Shown: piece after piece, positions 8,641-16,588 of the stretch
How the letters are laid out: every line of letters starts with the position of its first letter
Position numbering within the stretch: the stretch's first letter is position 1
Source of the DNA: Streptomyces sp. HD
GTDB lineage: Bacteria > Actinomycetota > Actinomycetes > Streptomycetales > Streptomycetaceae
Reading direction: 5' to 3'
Assembly (NCBI RefSeq): GCF_028369295.1
Contig: NZ_JAQMYP010000031.1
Location: 1 to 64,000 of the forward strand
Length of the DNA: 64,000 nucleotides
The notes under the pieces: model-generated
Told to the model about the DNA's origin: nothing
Seen by the model: the letters and a program-made list of their open reading frames with translations, nothing else
Databases searched by the model: none
Translations under genes and position numbers: made by a program

Positions 8641-8979
8641 ATGGGCTGGGTAGTCGACTGGAGTGCGCAGGCGGCCTGCCGCACTACCGATCCGGATGAA
8701 CTGTTCGTTCAGGGAGCAGCGCAGAACAGGGCCAAGGCGGTGTGCACCGGATGCCCGGTGCGCACGGAGTGCCTGGCCGACGCGCTCGACAACCGCGTCG
8801 AGTTCGGCGTGTGGGGAGGCATGACGGAGCGCGAGCGCCGCGCCCTGCTGCGCAGGCGGCCGACCGTCACCTCGTGGCGCCGGCTGCTGGAGACGGCACG
8901 TACGGAGTACGAGCGCGGGGCGGGCATCCTGCCGCTCGATGATGACGAGGTGTACGAGAACTACGCAGCGGTGAGCTGA
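8641..8979 (+). CDS. wblA: WhiB-family transcription factor WblA
   Basis: A 112-residue WhiB-like iron-sulfur protein. Four cysteines (C13, C35, C38, C44, pattern C-x21-C-x2-C-x5-C) bind a 4Fe-4S cluster, followed by the G-V-W-G-G turn at residues 56-60 and a basic C-terminal segment (RERRALLRRRP) for DNA or sigma-factor contact. The sequence matches WblA of Streptomyces, which promotes sporulation and represses antibiotic production; its mycobacterial counterpart is WhiB4. I chose the second in-frame start because it fits the family N-terminus MGWVVDWSAQAAC. Confidence 0.95.
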   Translation: MGWVVDWSAQAACRTTDPDELFVQGAAQNRAKAVCTGCPVRTECLADALDNRVEFGVWGGMTERERRALLRRRPTVTSWRRLLETARTEYERGAGILPLDDDEVYENYAAVS

Positions 8980-9048
8980 GGAGGCCCACGAGGTCTCCCC
9001 GCACATCGCGGACAGGGTCTGCCCTCGGGCGGGCCCGAGAGGACTCCC

Positions 9049-10455
9049 TCAGGCGTCGGCCGCGGGATCGGGCAGCTCCGGCCGATGCGCCGCGAGTCGG
9101 TTTCCGATGTCCCGCAGTCCCACGAGGTCATGCACATCGCCGGGCAGCGCGGCCACTTCGGCCACGGCCACCTCGGGGTGGAGTGCGGTGAAGCGGTCAC
9201 GCGTGCGCTGCTCGCGGGAGAGCAGCTGCATGCGCTCGGAGTGCAGCCTCAACAGCCCCGCGGCGAGCTGGTCGACGGACCGCTCCACATGCGGGGCGAC
9301 GGGCTGCGGCCCGTCCATGGCTGCGGATCGCTCCATGTCCTCGGCGGCGTCCTGGGGGGCGGGGGAGCCTGCGTCAGGAGCCGGTGCATCGGAAGCGGCC
9401 GATTCTGAACTGCCGTACGTGTCGGGGGAGTTACGAAGTCCAGCTTTCCCGCCCTCCTGATCCACAATGCGGGGCTCTTCAAGATTTTCCGCGGCGGCGA
9501 GCGCCCGCTCGGCCGACAGCCGGTCGGCGCCGCTGCCGTGGACCCGGTTGAGCACCAGGCCCGCGAGCGGCATGTCCTCGGCGGCCAGCCGCTCCACGAA
9601 GTAGGCGGCCTCCCGCAGCGCGTCCCGCTCCGGTGCCGCGACGACCAGGAACGCCGTCCCGGGCGCCTGGAGCAGCTTGTAGGTGGCGTCCGCGCGTGTA
9701 CGAAAGCCCCCGAACATCGAGTCCATCGCGGCCACGAAGGTCTGAACGTCCTTCAGCAGCTGCCCGCCGAGCAGCTTGCCGAGCGCCCCGGTCATCATCG
9801 ACATGCCGACGTTCAGGAACTTCATCCCCGCACGGCCGCCGACCTTCGCCGGGGCCAGCAGGACGCGGATCAGCTTGCCGTCGAGGAAGGAACCGAGCCG
9901 CTTGGGCGCGTCCAGGAAGTCCAGCGCCGAGCGGGACGGCGGGGTGTCCACGACGATGAGGTCCCACTCGTCCTTGGCCCGCAGCTGGCCCAGCTTCTCC
10001 ATCGCCATGTACTCCTGCGTGCCCGCGAAGCCCGCCGAGAGCGACTGGTAGAAGGGGTTGCCCAGGATCGCGGTGGCCCGCTCGGGGTCCGCGTGCGCCT
10101 CGACGATCTCGTCGAAGGTGCGCTTCATGTCGAGCATCATCGCGTGCAGCTCGCCGTCGCCCTCCACGCCCTTCACCCGGCGCGGGGTGTTGTCCAGCGA
10201 GTCGATGCCCATGGACTGGGCGAGCCGGCGGGCCGGGTCGATGGTCAGCACGACGACCTTGCGCCCCCGCTCGGCGGCGCGCAGCCCCAGGGCGGCCGCG
10301 GTGGTCGTCTTGCCCACCCCGCCCGAGCCGCAGCACACCACGATCCGCGTCTTCGGGTCGTCGAGCAGCGGATCGAGGTCGAGGGCACGCGCGGGGGAGA
10401 GGTGATGGGCCTGGCGGGCCGCGTCGTGCGCCTGGGTCGGTTCCGGACGACTCAT
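9049..10455 (-). CDS. ArsA/Get3-like ATPase, signature Lys missing
   Basis: A 468-residue single-domain ATPase of the arsenite/tail-anchored-protein family. The P-loop near residue 45 reads CCGSGGVGKTTT: the deviant-Walker signature lysine (GKGG) is replaced by Ser. Switch I (LTIDPARRLAQS) keeps the DPA catalytic aspartate; switch II is DTPPSRSAL. A Ser/Ala/Pro-rich insert lies around residues 340-385. It follows its paralogue by 52 nt and is probably co-transcribed. The pair corresponds to mycobacterial Rv3680/Rv3679 (BagAB), which form a heterodimer. The start ATG 10455 gives a family-like N-terminus. Confidence 0.9.
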   Translation of the reverse strand: MSRPEPTQAHDAARQAHHLSPARALDLDPLLDDPKTRIVVCCGSGGVGKTTTAAALGLRAAERGRKVVVLTIDPARRLAQSMGIDSLDNTPRRVKGVEGDGELHAMMLDMKRTFDEIVEAHADPERATAILGNPFYQSLSAGFAGTQEYMAMEKLGQLRAKDEWDLIVVDTPPSRSALDFLDAPKRLGSFLDGKLIRVLLAPAKVGGRAGMKFLNVGMSMMTGALGKLLGGQLLKDVQTFVAAMDSMFGGFRTRADATYKLLQAPGTAFLVVAAPERDALREAAYFVERLAAEDMPLAGLVLNRVHGSGADRLSAERALAAAENLEEPRIVDQEGGKAGLRNSPDTYGSSESAASDAPAPDAGSPAPQDAAEDMERSAAMDGPQPVAPHVERSVDQLAAGLLRLHSERMQLLSREQRTRDRFTALHPEVAVAEVAALPGDVHDLVGLRDIGNRLAAHRPELPDPAADA

Positions 10456-10507
10456 GACATCCCCTGCTTCCGACGTACCGCGTACGGCTCCCGACTTGTG
10501 AACGGAC

Positions 10508-11485
10508 TCATGACAGGCCCTGTTCCCGCAGCTCGCCCGCGAGTTCGTACAGGCCCGCCAGGTCCATGCCCTCGGCCAGCAACGGCAGTTCGTGCACGGA
10601 CAGCCCCAACTCGCCCAGGACCGCCCGCTGCTCGTGCTCCAGCGCATGCCGCTCGGCGTACTCGTCGGCCTGCGTCAGCAGCGGGTCCACCAGCCGTTCC
10701 GCGTTGCCACCGCGCCGTGCCCCGCCCAGCCCGGCCGAGGAGAGCGCCTTGGCCACGGCCGCGCGCGGGACACTGCGTACGAGTTCCAGGTCTGCGGCGT
10801 CCAACACCTCGGGCCGCACCATGTTCACGATGATCCGCCCCACCGGCAGCCGCGCCGACCGCAGCTCGGCGATCCCGTCCACGGTCTCCTGGACGGGCAT
10901 CTCCTCCAGCAGCGTCACCAGATGCACGGCCGTCTCCGCCGACTTCAGCACCCGCATCACGGCCTGCGCCTGATTGTGTATCGGCCCGATCCTGGCGAGG
11001 CCGGCCACCTCGTCGTTCACGTTCAGGAAGCGGGTGATGCGCCCGGTGGGCGGTGCGTCCATGACGACGTAGTCGTAGATGAACCGACCGGCCTTGTCCT
11101 TGCGCCGTACCGCCTCACAGGCCTTGCCGGTGAGGAGTACGTCACGCAGGCCCGGCGCGATGGTGGTGGCGAAGTCGATGGCGCCGAGCTTCTTCAGGGC
11201 CCGGCCGGCACCGCCCATCTTGTAGAACATCTGGAGGTAGTCCAGAAGGGCCAGTTCGGGGTCTATGGCGAGGGCGTACACCTCCCCGCCCCCTGGAGCG
11301 ACGGCGATCTTCCGCTCCTCATAAGGCAGCGCCTCTGTTTCGAAGAGCTGCGCGATGCCCTGCCTGCCCTCGACCTCGACGAGAAGCGTCCGCTTCCCCT
11401 CGGTGGCGAGGGCGAGCGCGAGCGCGGCGGCGACCGTGGTCTTTCCGGTCCCGCCCTTGCCGCTGACGACCTGGAGCCTGCTCAC
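10508..11485 (-). CDS. ArsA/Get3-like ATPase, switch I degenerate
   Basis: A 325-residue ATPase paralogous to its downstream neighbour. The P-loop VVSGKGGTGKTT keeps the signature lysine and switch II is canonical (DAPPTGR). Switch I, however, reads VEVEGRQGIAQLF and lacks the DPA aspartate, so its defect complements that of the partner. Known homologues act as a cytoplasmic heterodimer linked to stress and glycerol metabolism in mycobacteria; the Streptomyces cargo is unknown. The GTG at 11485 is fixed by a TAGGCT box 7 nt upstream. Confidence 0.9.
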   Translation of the reverse strand: MSRLQVVSGKGGTGKTTVAAALALALATEGKRTLLVEVEGRQGIAQLFETEALPYEERKIAVAPGGGEVYALAIDPELALLDYLQMFYKMGGAGRALKKLGAIDFATTIAPGLRDVLLTGKACEAVRRKDKAGRFIYDYVVMDAPPTGRITRFLNVNDEVAGLARIGPIHNQAQAVMRVLKSAETAVHLVTLLEEMPVQETVDGIAELRSARLPVGRIIVNMVRPEVLDAADLELVRSVPRAAVAKALSSAGLGGARRGGNAERLVDPLLTQADEYAERHALEHEQRAVLGELGLSVHELPLLAEGMDLAGLYELAGELREQGLS

Positions 11486-11492
11486 GTCTTCG

Positions 11493-11498
11493 AGCCTA
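11493..11498 (-). promoter_or_regulatory. -10 box, leaderless start of ATPase pair
   Basis: TAGGCT on the minus strand, seven bases before the GTG at 11485. A perfect TTATCCACA (11529-11537, minus strand) lies 30 bp further upstream in this divergent promoter region. Confidence 0.5.
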
Positions 11499-11578
11499 AC
11501 CAGTCGGTGCGCCGACCACGCGGCGGCCTGTGGATAACTTGAGTGCGGTCGGCCGCGTGGCGGCTTGTGGCCAACGGA

Positions 11579-11584
11579 TAAAGT
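11579..11584 (+). promoter_or_regulatory. -10 box, leaderless start of DUF4177 gene
   Basis: TAAAGT, seven bases before the ATG at 11592. It is back to back with the ATPase promoter in a 106-bp gap. Confidence 0.5.
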
Positions 11585-11591
11585 CGGCCAC

Positions 11592-11753
11592 ATGACCAAG
11601 TGGGAATACGCAACCGTGCCTCTGCTCGTCCACGCCACGAAGCAGATTCTGGACACCTGGGGCGAGGACGGCTGGGAGCTCGTCCAGGTCGTGCCCGGGC
11701 CGAACAACCCCGAGCAGCTCGTGGCCTACCTGAAGCGGGAGCGGCAGGCATGA
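11592..11753 (+). CDS. DUF4177 small protein
   Basis: A 53-residue protein with the DUF4177 pattern: KWEYATVPLL at the N-terminus, then DTWGEDGWELVQV and a basic C-terminus (YLKRERQA). The function is unknown; the family forms small alpha-beta proteins found beside RidA in many actinobacteria. The ATG is placed by the TAAAGT box. Its stop overlaps the start of the RidA gene (ATGA), so the two are translationally coupled. Confidence 0.85.
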   Translation: MTKWEYATVPLLVHATKQILDTWGEDGWELVQVVPGPNNPEQLVAYLKRERQA

Positions 11754-12217
11754 GCGCCGTCGAGGCGAGGCTCGCCGAGCTGGGCCTGACGCTCCCGGAG
11801 GTCGTGCCTCCGCTGGCCGCGTACCAGCCGGCCGTCCAGTCCGGCGTGTACGTCTACACCGCCGGCCAGCTCCCCATGGTGGAGGGCAAGCTCCCGGTCA
11901 CCGGCAAGGTGGGCGCGGAGGTCACCGCCGAGGAGGCCAAGGAACTCGCCCGTATCTGCGCCCTGAACGCCCTCGCGGCCGTGAAGTCGGTGGCGGGCGA
12001 CCTGGACCGCGTCGCGCGCGTGGTGAAGGTCGTGGGGTTCGTGGCGTCGGCGTCCGACTTCACCGGGCAGCCGGGTGTCATCAACGGCGCGAGCGAGCTC
12101 TTCGCGGAGGTCCTGGGCGACAAGGGCGTGCACGCGCGTAGTGCGGTGGGCGTGGCTGTGCTGCCGTTGGACGCGCCGGTCGAGGTCGAGGTTCAGGTGG
12201 AGCTGACGGGGGCGTAG
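11750..12217 (+). CDS. RidA-family protein
   Basis: A 155-residue RidA/YjgF-type protein. RidA enzymes deaminate reactive enamine/imine intermediates from PLP enzymes, yielding ketoacids. The family core is seen in VYVYTAGQLPMVEGKLPVTG, ICALNALAAVKSVAGDLD and the C-terminal ARSAVGVAVLPLDAPVEVEVQ. The canonical arginine of archetypal RidA falls at ARSAVGV, so activity is plausible but the subfamily is uncertain. It starts inside the stop of the DUF4177 gene (ATGA overlap). Confidence 0.85.
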   Translation: MSAVEARLAELGLTLPEVVPPLAAYQPAVQSGVYVYTAGQLPMVEGKLPVTGKVGAEVTAEEAKELARICALNALAAVKSVAGDLDRVARVVKVVGFVASASDFTGQPGVINGASELFAEVLGDKGVHARSAVGVAVLPLDAPVEVEVQVELTGA

Positions 12218-12364
12218 GCCTTCGGCGGTGGAGCGCGGGTGCCGTGTAGTGGTGGCGGCGCGGTGGGGTTCTGGTCGGCCGTCGTGTGCGGTGGCCGACC
12301 ATCCCGCGCCTCGGCTGGGAGTGAGGGGGCCTCGATGGACGCTCCCGGCTCGGTCCGCCGACGG

Positions 12365-13195
12365 CTAGATGAGCCCGTGCTCCTCCAGATAGTCCATCTG
12401 TGCCCGTACCGACAGTTCGGCCGCCGGCCACAGGGAGCGGTCCACGTCGGCGTAGACGTGGGCCACGACCTCGGTCGGCAGGCGGTAGCCGTCCTCGACC
12501 GCCGTCTCGACCTGGGCCAGACGGTGGGCGCGGTGGGCGAGGTAGAACTCGACGGCGCCCTGGGCGTCCTCCAGGACGGGGCCGTGGCCCGGGAGGACGG
12601 TGTGCACGCCGTCGTCGACCGTGAGCGACCGCAGGCGCCGTAGCGAGTCCAGGTAGTCGCCCAGGCGGCCGTCGGGGTGCGCCACGACCGTCGTGCCGCG
12701 GCCCAGGATCGTGTCGCCGGTCACGACGGCGCGGTCGGCCGGGAGGTGGAAACAGAGCGAGTCGGCGGTGTGGCCGGGTGTCGGTACGACGCGCAGCTCC
12801 AGGCCGCCGACGGTGATCACGTCCCCGGCGCCGAGCCCCTCGTCGCCGAGCCGTAGTGCCGGGTCGAGGGCACGCACGTGTGTGCCGGTGAGTTCGGCGA
12901 AGCGTGCGGCGCCCTCGGCGTGGTCCGGGTGGCCGTGGGTGAGCAGGGTCAGGGCGACGCGTCTGCCGGAGCTCTCGGCCGTCGCGACGACGTTTCGCAG
13001 GTGCCCCTCGTCCAGTGGGCCGGGGTCGATCACGACGGCGAGGTCGGAGTCCGGCTCGGCGACGATCCAGGTGTTGGTGCCGTCCAGAGTCATCGCGGAG
13101 GGGTTGGGCGCGAGGACGTTGACGGCGCGGGGGGTGGCGGGGCCGGTGAGGACCCCGCCTCGCGGCTGGCCGGGTAGGGCTGCTGCGTCCGTCAT
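12365..13195 (-). CDS. metallo-beta-lactamase fold hydrolase
   Basis: A 276-residue LACTB2/glyoxalase-II-like hydrolase. The zinc site is seen as THGHPDHAEG (H-x-H-x-D-H), PTPGHTADS, GDTILG and PGHGPVL; a C-terminal winged-helix-like segment (TEVVAHVYADVD to YLEEHGLI) is typical of LACTB2-type proteins, some of which are RNases. It corresponds to mycobacterial Rv3677c beside crp. Its ATG overlaps the stop of a 33-codon ORF by four bases. The exact substrate is unknown. Confidence 0.9.
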   Translation of the reverse strand: MTDAAALPGQPRGGVLTGPATPRAVNVLAPNPSAMTLDGTNTWIVAEPDSDLAVVIDPGPLDEGHLRNVVATAESSGRRVALTLLTHGHPDHAEGAARFAELTGTHVRALDPALRLGDEGLGAGDVITVGGLELRVVPTPGHTADSLCFHLPADRAVVTGDTILGRGTTVVAHPDGRLGDYLDSLRRLRSLTVDDGVHTVLPGHGPVLEDAQGAVEFYLAHRAHRLAQVETAVEDGYRLPTEVVAHVYADVDRSLWPAAELSVRAQMDYLEEHGLI

Positions 13196-13293
13196 GCGAG
13201 GGGGCCTTCCAGGGCTGGGGGCGCTGTGGGGGCGTTGGGGGCGGTGCGGGTTGCGAGCCGTGTGGGCACTGGCGGTGCTGTGGGGGCGGTCAT
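13192..13293 (-). CDS. 33-codon coupling ORF between NUDIX and MBL genes
   Basis: A tiny Ala/Pro/Thr-rich ORF (MTAPTAPPVPTRLATRTAPN, then to EGPLA). Its ATG overlaps the stop of the NUDIX gene (ATGA, 13290-13293) and its own TGA overlaps the ATG of the hydrolase (13192-13195). Such perfect overlaps at both ends suggest that ribosomes pass through it to couple the two genes. The peptide itself may have no function. It could also be a chance frame, so confidence is moderate. Confidence 0.45.
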   Translation of the reverse strand: MTAPTAPPVPTRLATRTAPNAPTAPPALEGPLA

Positions 13294-14156
13294 GCGGCGG
13301 TTCCGCCCGTCGGGATGTGCTTGGTGAACTCGTCGTGGCCCGGCCAGGAGAGCACGATCTCGCCGTCCTCCAGGCGGGCCTGTGCCAGGACGGGGGTCAG
13401 GTCGCGGTCGGGGGCTGCGGCGAGGGCCTCGGTGGCGCTGTCGTACGGCGTCAGCTGGCGCAGGGTCGCGATGGTGGGCGGCATCATCAGCAGTTCGCCC
13501 TTGTCGTACGAGGCCGCGGCGTCCGTGGGGCGGATCCACACCGTGCGGTCGGCCTCCGTGGAGGCGTTGCGGGTGCGCTGTCCCTCCGGGAGGGCGGCGA
13601 CGAAGAACCAGGTGTCGTAGCGGCGGGGCTCGAACTCCGGGGTGATCCAGCGGGTCCAGGCGCCCAGGAGGTCGGAGCGCAGGGCCAGTCCTCGGCGGTC
13701 CAGGAACTCGGCGAACGACAGTTCCCGGGCGACCAGTGCGGCGCGGTCCGTCTCCCAGTCCTCGCCCGTGGTGTCGCCTACGACCGAGTCGTCGGTGGGC
13801 CCTGCGAGCAGGACGCCTGCCTCCTCGTATGTCTCCCGTACCGCCGCGCAGACGATCGCCTGTGCCGCCGCCTCGTCGACGTTGAGCCGTTGCGCCCACC
13901 ACGCGCGCGTGGGGCCCGCCCAGCGGACCGGGTGCTCGTCGCGCGGGTCCACGCCGCCGCCCGGGTAGGCGTACGCCCCGCCGGCGAATGCCATGGAGGC
14001 TCGGCGGCGCAGCATGTGCACGGTGGGGCCGGTGCGGGTGTCCTTGAGCAGCATGACGGTGGCCGCCTGCTTCGGGGTGACGGGGGTCAGGCTTCCTTCC
14101 GCGAGTGCGCGGATGCGGTCCGGCCACTCCGGTGGGTACCACTGCCCGTTTGCCAT
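13290..14156 (-). CDS. NUDIX hydrolase
   Basis: A 288-residue NUDIX protein. The box is split by a long insert: GGAYAYPGGGVDPRDE (residues about 59-74) and later AAVRETYEEAGVLLAG (the R-E-x2-E-E-x-G helix). This long form resembles the NUDT19-like branch that cleaves CoA or NDP-linked substrates, but specificity cannot be read from sequence. The C-terminus carries YDTWFFVAALPEGQ and a C-terminal beta extension. A TAGCCT box 6 nt upstream of the ATG supports a leaderless start. Confidence 0.85.
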   Translation of the reverse strand: MANGQWYPPEWPDRIRALAEGSLTPVTPKQAATVMLLKDTRTGPTVHMLRRRASMAFAGGAYAYPGGGVDPRDEHPVRWAGPTRAWWAQRLNVDEAAAQAIVCAAVRETYEEAGVLLAGPTDDSVVGDTTGEDWETDRAALVARELSFAEFLDRRGLALRSDLLGAWTRWITPEFEPRRYDTWFFVAALPEGQRTRNASTEADRTVWIRPTDAAASYDKGELLMMPPTIATLRQLTPYDSATEALAAAPDRDLTPVLAQARLEDGEIVLSWPGHDEFTKHIPTGGTAA

Positions 14157-14162
14157 GGGCGG

Positions 14163-14168
14163 AGGCTA
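14163..14168 (-). promoter_or_regulatory. -10 box, leaderless start of NUDIX gene
   Basis: TAGCCT on the minus strand, six bases before the ATG at 14156. Confidence 0.45.
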
Positions 14169-14470
14169 TCTCTTGGTGCGCGGATGTTCGAGGGGGTGCC
14201 CTTTGCCTCCGGCGGTTGGGCCGGGATGCGGGTGGTGGGGGTGCGCGTCCACGCCTACGGCGGCCCGTTGCTCTCCGGTGGGGGCGTGCGCGGCGCCTTG
14301 GGTTGCGTTGTGGGTCGGGGCCGCGCCGGGGGTGTCCGTCCTCGGATCGGCGGTCACCTTGGGCCAGGAGGTGCCGCGTGTTGACGCCGACCACTGCGGG
14401 CGGACACCCCCCGGCACGTCCCCTTCCCGCCGTGGGCGGCTGCGGGGCCGTGCCTCGCAAGGAGCAAATG
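14169..14470. other. crp-NUDIX spacer
   Basis: About 300 bases on the 3' side of crp. An 83-codon minus-strand frame (14166-14417) with a GTG and a fair ribosome-binding site is present, but its product is low-complexity Pro/His/Thr-rich and its stop codon lies inside the NUDIX promoter. I see no supported gene. Confidence 0.4.
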
Positions 14471-14509
14471 CGACGAGGCCCCGTCTCGCAGTGAGACGGG
14501 GCCTCGTCG
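14471..14509 (-). terminator. crp terminator
   Basis: A 17-bp perfect stem (14471-14487 with 14493-14509) and a 5-nt loop, 12 nt past the crp stop codon. Confidence 0.9.
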
Positions 14510-14520
14510 TACGGCGGTGT

Positions 14521-15195
14521 CTATCGCGATCGCTTCGCCAGGCGCTCCACGTCCAGGAGGATCACCGCGCGGGCCTCCAGGCGCAGCCAGCCTCGCTGGG
14601 CGAAGTCGGCGAGGGCCTTGTTGACCGTCTCGCGGGATGCGCCGACCAGCTGGGCCAGCTCCTCCTGCGTGAGGTCGTGGACGACGTGGATGCCCTCCTC
14701 GGACTGCACGCCGAAGCGGCGGGAGAGGTCCAGGAGTGCGCGGGCCACGCGGCCGGGGACGTCCGAGAAGACCAGGTCGGACATCGCGTCGTTGGTGCGG
14801 CGCAGGCGGCGGGCCACGGCGCGCAGCAGGGCGGTGGCCACCTCGGGGCGGGCGTTCAGCCAGGGCTGGAGGTCGCCGTGGCCCAGGCCCAGCAGCTTGA
14901 CCTCGGTCAGCGCGGTGGCGGTCGCCGTGCGCGGGCCCGGGTCGAAGAGGGACAGCTCGCCGATGAGCTCTCCGGGGCCGACGACGGCGAGCATGTTCTC
15001 GCGGCCGTCGGGAGACGTGCGGTGAAGCTTTACCTTGCCCTCGGTGACGACGTAGAGCCGGTCGCCCGGGTCGCCCTCGTGGAACAGGGAGTCGCCACGT
15101 GCGAGGGTCACCTCACTCATGGAGGCGCGCAGTTCCGCGGACTGCTCGTCGTCGAGAGCCGCGAAGAGCGGATTGCGCCGCAGAACGTCGTCCAC
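14521..15195 (-). CDS. crp: Crp/Fnr-family cAMP receptor protein
   Basis: A 224-residue regulator. The N-terminal cyclic-nucleotide domain (residues about 10-125) includes the phosphate-binding cassette around GELIGELSLFDPGPRTATATA; a long dimer helix is followed by a C-terminal winged helix-turn-helix (LTQEELAQLVGASRETVNKAL). The sequence matches Streptomyces Crp, a global activator of germination, development and antibiotic production. The GTG start at 15195 has AAGGAGAG upstream. A Crp-type box lies 91 bp before it, suggesting autoregulation. Confidence 0.95.
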   Translation of the reverse strand: MDDVLRRNPLFAALDDEQSAELRASMSEVTLARGDSLFHEGDPGDRLYVVTEGKVKLHRTSPDGRENMLAVVGPGELIGELSLFDPGPRTATATALTEVKLLGLGHGDLQPWLNARPEVATALLRAVARRLRRTNDAMSDLVFSDVPGRVARALLDLSRRFGVQSEEGIHVVHDLTQEELAQLVGASRETVNKALADFAQRGWLRLEARAVILLDVERLAKRSR

Positions 15196-15285
15196 GAGTT
15201 CTCTCCTTGTCGACCTGCTCAGGGGATCTTGCTCCCCCTTGGTACCAGGGGACCGTGCTCCCCATTTTGCCGGACCGTCCAAACA

Positions 15286-15299
15286 GTGTGATCTGTCAC
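15286..15299. promoter_or_regulatory. candidate Crp-binding site
   Basis: GTGTGATCTGTCAC matches GTG-N6-G-N-CAC, the motif reported for Streptomyces Crp. It is also close to the TGTGA/TCACA palindrome of enterobacterial CRP but with a 4-bp spacer. It lies between divergent crp and nth. Confidence 0.6.
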
Positions 15300-15390
15300 A
15301 AGGATGCCGCACAGGTGTCCCGAGGTAAGCGGCAGGGGTCCAATTGGGGGCCGATCTTCAGGGTCCGGGGCGGATGTCGGTGCCGGGCTT

Positions 15391-15396
15391 TAGGCT
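15391..15396 (+). promoter_or_regulatory. -10 box, leaderless start of nth
   Basis: TAGGCT, six bases before the GTG at 15403. Confidence 0.5.
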
Positions 15397-15402
15397 GGCC
15401 GG

Positions 15403-16482
15403 GTGTCCAAATCGCCGGTGAGAGCACAGGCCAAGGGGGCTGGGCGGGTGGCTGCAAGTCGCGATTCCGCTGTGGGCGAACAGGACCCTGGTGGCGGAAG
15501 GAAAACGGCAAAAGTGGCGAAAAAGGCGCCGGATGAAGTGGCGGCCGGTGGCGAGAAAGCGGCCGTGAAGAAAGCTGCGACTTCGAGGGCGGGTGCGACT
15601 GCCAAGAAGGCCGCGCCGGTGAACAAGAAGGCCGCGCCTGTGAAGAAGGCGGCCGTGAAGAAGGCGCCTGTGAAGAAGGCGGCCGTGAAGAAGGCGGCCG
15701 TGAAGAAGGCCGAGTCCCGTACTGCCCTCGTCCGGCGTGCGCGGCGTATTAACCGTGAGCTCGCCGAGGTCTATCCCTACGCCCATCCCGAGCTGGACTT
15801 CGACAACCCGTTCCAGCTCGTGGTCGCCACGGTGCTGTCCGCCCAGACCACCGACCTGCGCGTCAATCAGACGACCCCCGCGCTCTTCGCCAAGTACCCG
15901 ACCCCCGAGGACCTGGCCGCCGCCAATCCTGAGGAGGTCGAGGAGATCCTGCGGCCCTGCGGGTTCTTCCGGGCCAAGACCAAGTCGGTCATGGGACTGT
16001 CCAAGGCGCTCGTGGAGGACTACGGCGGTGAGGTCCCGGGGCGGCTCGAAGAGCTGGTGAAACTGCCGGGTGTGGGCCGTAAGACGGCCTTCGTCGTGCT
16101 CGGCAATGCCTTCGGGCGGCCCGGCATCACCGTGGACACGCACTTCCAGCGGCTGGTGCGGCGCTGGCAGTGGACCGAGCAGACGGATCCGGACAAGATC
16201 GAGGCCGAGATCGGGACGCTGTTCCCGAAGAGCGACTGGACGGATCTGTCGCACCATGTGATCTGGCACGGCCGGCGCATCTGCCACGCCCGCAAGCCCG
16301 CGTGCGGCGCCTGCCCCATAGCGCCCCTGTGCCCGGCGTACGGCGAGGGCGAGACCGACCCCGAGAAGGCCAAGAAGCTGCTGAAGTACGAGAAGGGCGG
16401 CTTCCCGGGGCAGCGGCTCAGGCCGCCGCAGGCCTATCTGGACGCGGGGGGCAAGGCTGCTCCTCCACTGGGGGCCGGATGA
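15403..16482 (+). CDS. nth: endonuclease III with histone-H1-like N-terminal tail
   Basis: A 359-residue DNA glycosylase/AP lyase that removes oxidised pyrimidines. The catalytic domain (from residue about 105) has the helix-hairpin-helix LPGVGRKTAF with catalytic Lys227, VDTHF with Asp245, and a 4Fe-4S cluster motif C-x6-C-x2-C-x5-C near residue 300. The first 105 residues are an extra Lys/Ala-rich tail with KKAAVKK/KKAPVKK repeats like histone H1; E. coli Nth (about 211 residues) lacks it. The start is set by the TAGGCT box. It is conserved between crp and a NUDIX gene. Confidence 0.95.
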   Translation: MSKSPVRAQAKGAGRVAASRDSAVGEQDPGGGRKTAKVAKKAPDEVAAGGEKAAVKKAATSRAGATAKKAAPVNKKAAPVKKAAVKKAPVKKAAVKKAAVKKAESRTALVRRARRINRELAEVYPYAHPELDFDNPFQLVVATVLSAQTTDLRVNQTTPALFAKYPTPEDLAAANPEEVEEILRPCGFFRAKTKSVMGLSKALVEDYGGEVPGRLEELVKLPGVGRKTAFVVLGNAFGRPGITVDTHFQRLVRRWQWTEQTDPDKIEAEIGTLFPKSDWTDLSHHVIWHGRRICHARKPACGACPIAPLCPAYGEGETDPEKAKKLLKYEKGGFPGQRLRPPQAYLDAGGKAAPPLGAG

Positions 16483-16588
16483 CGGGGCGCACTGGGCGGG
16501 TCGGGGCGCCTGCGTGCCCTCGCTCCATCGGGTCGGAACGATCTCGGTGCCGTCAGGCGTTGGACTCGGCAGGGCGATAGGGGTGGCG

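Noticed and set aside
14166..14417. 83-codon minus-strand frame with a fair ribosome-binding site upstream of the NUDIX gene
   Set aside because: Product is low-complexity Pro/His/Thr-rich and its stop codon overlaps the leaderless -10 box of the NUDIX gene, arguing against an operon member.
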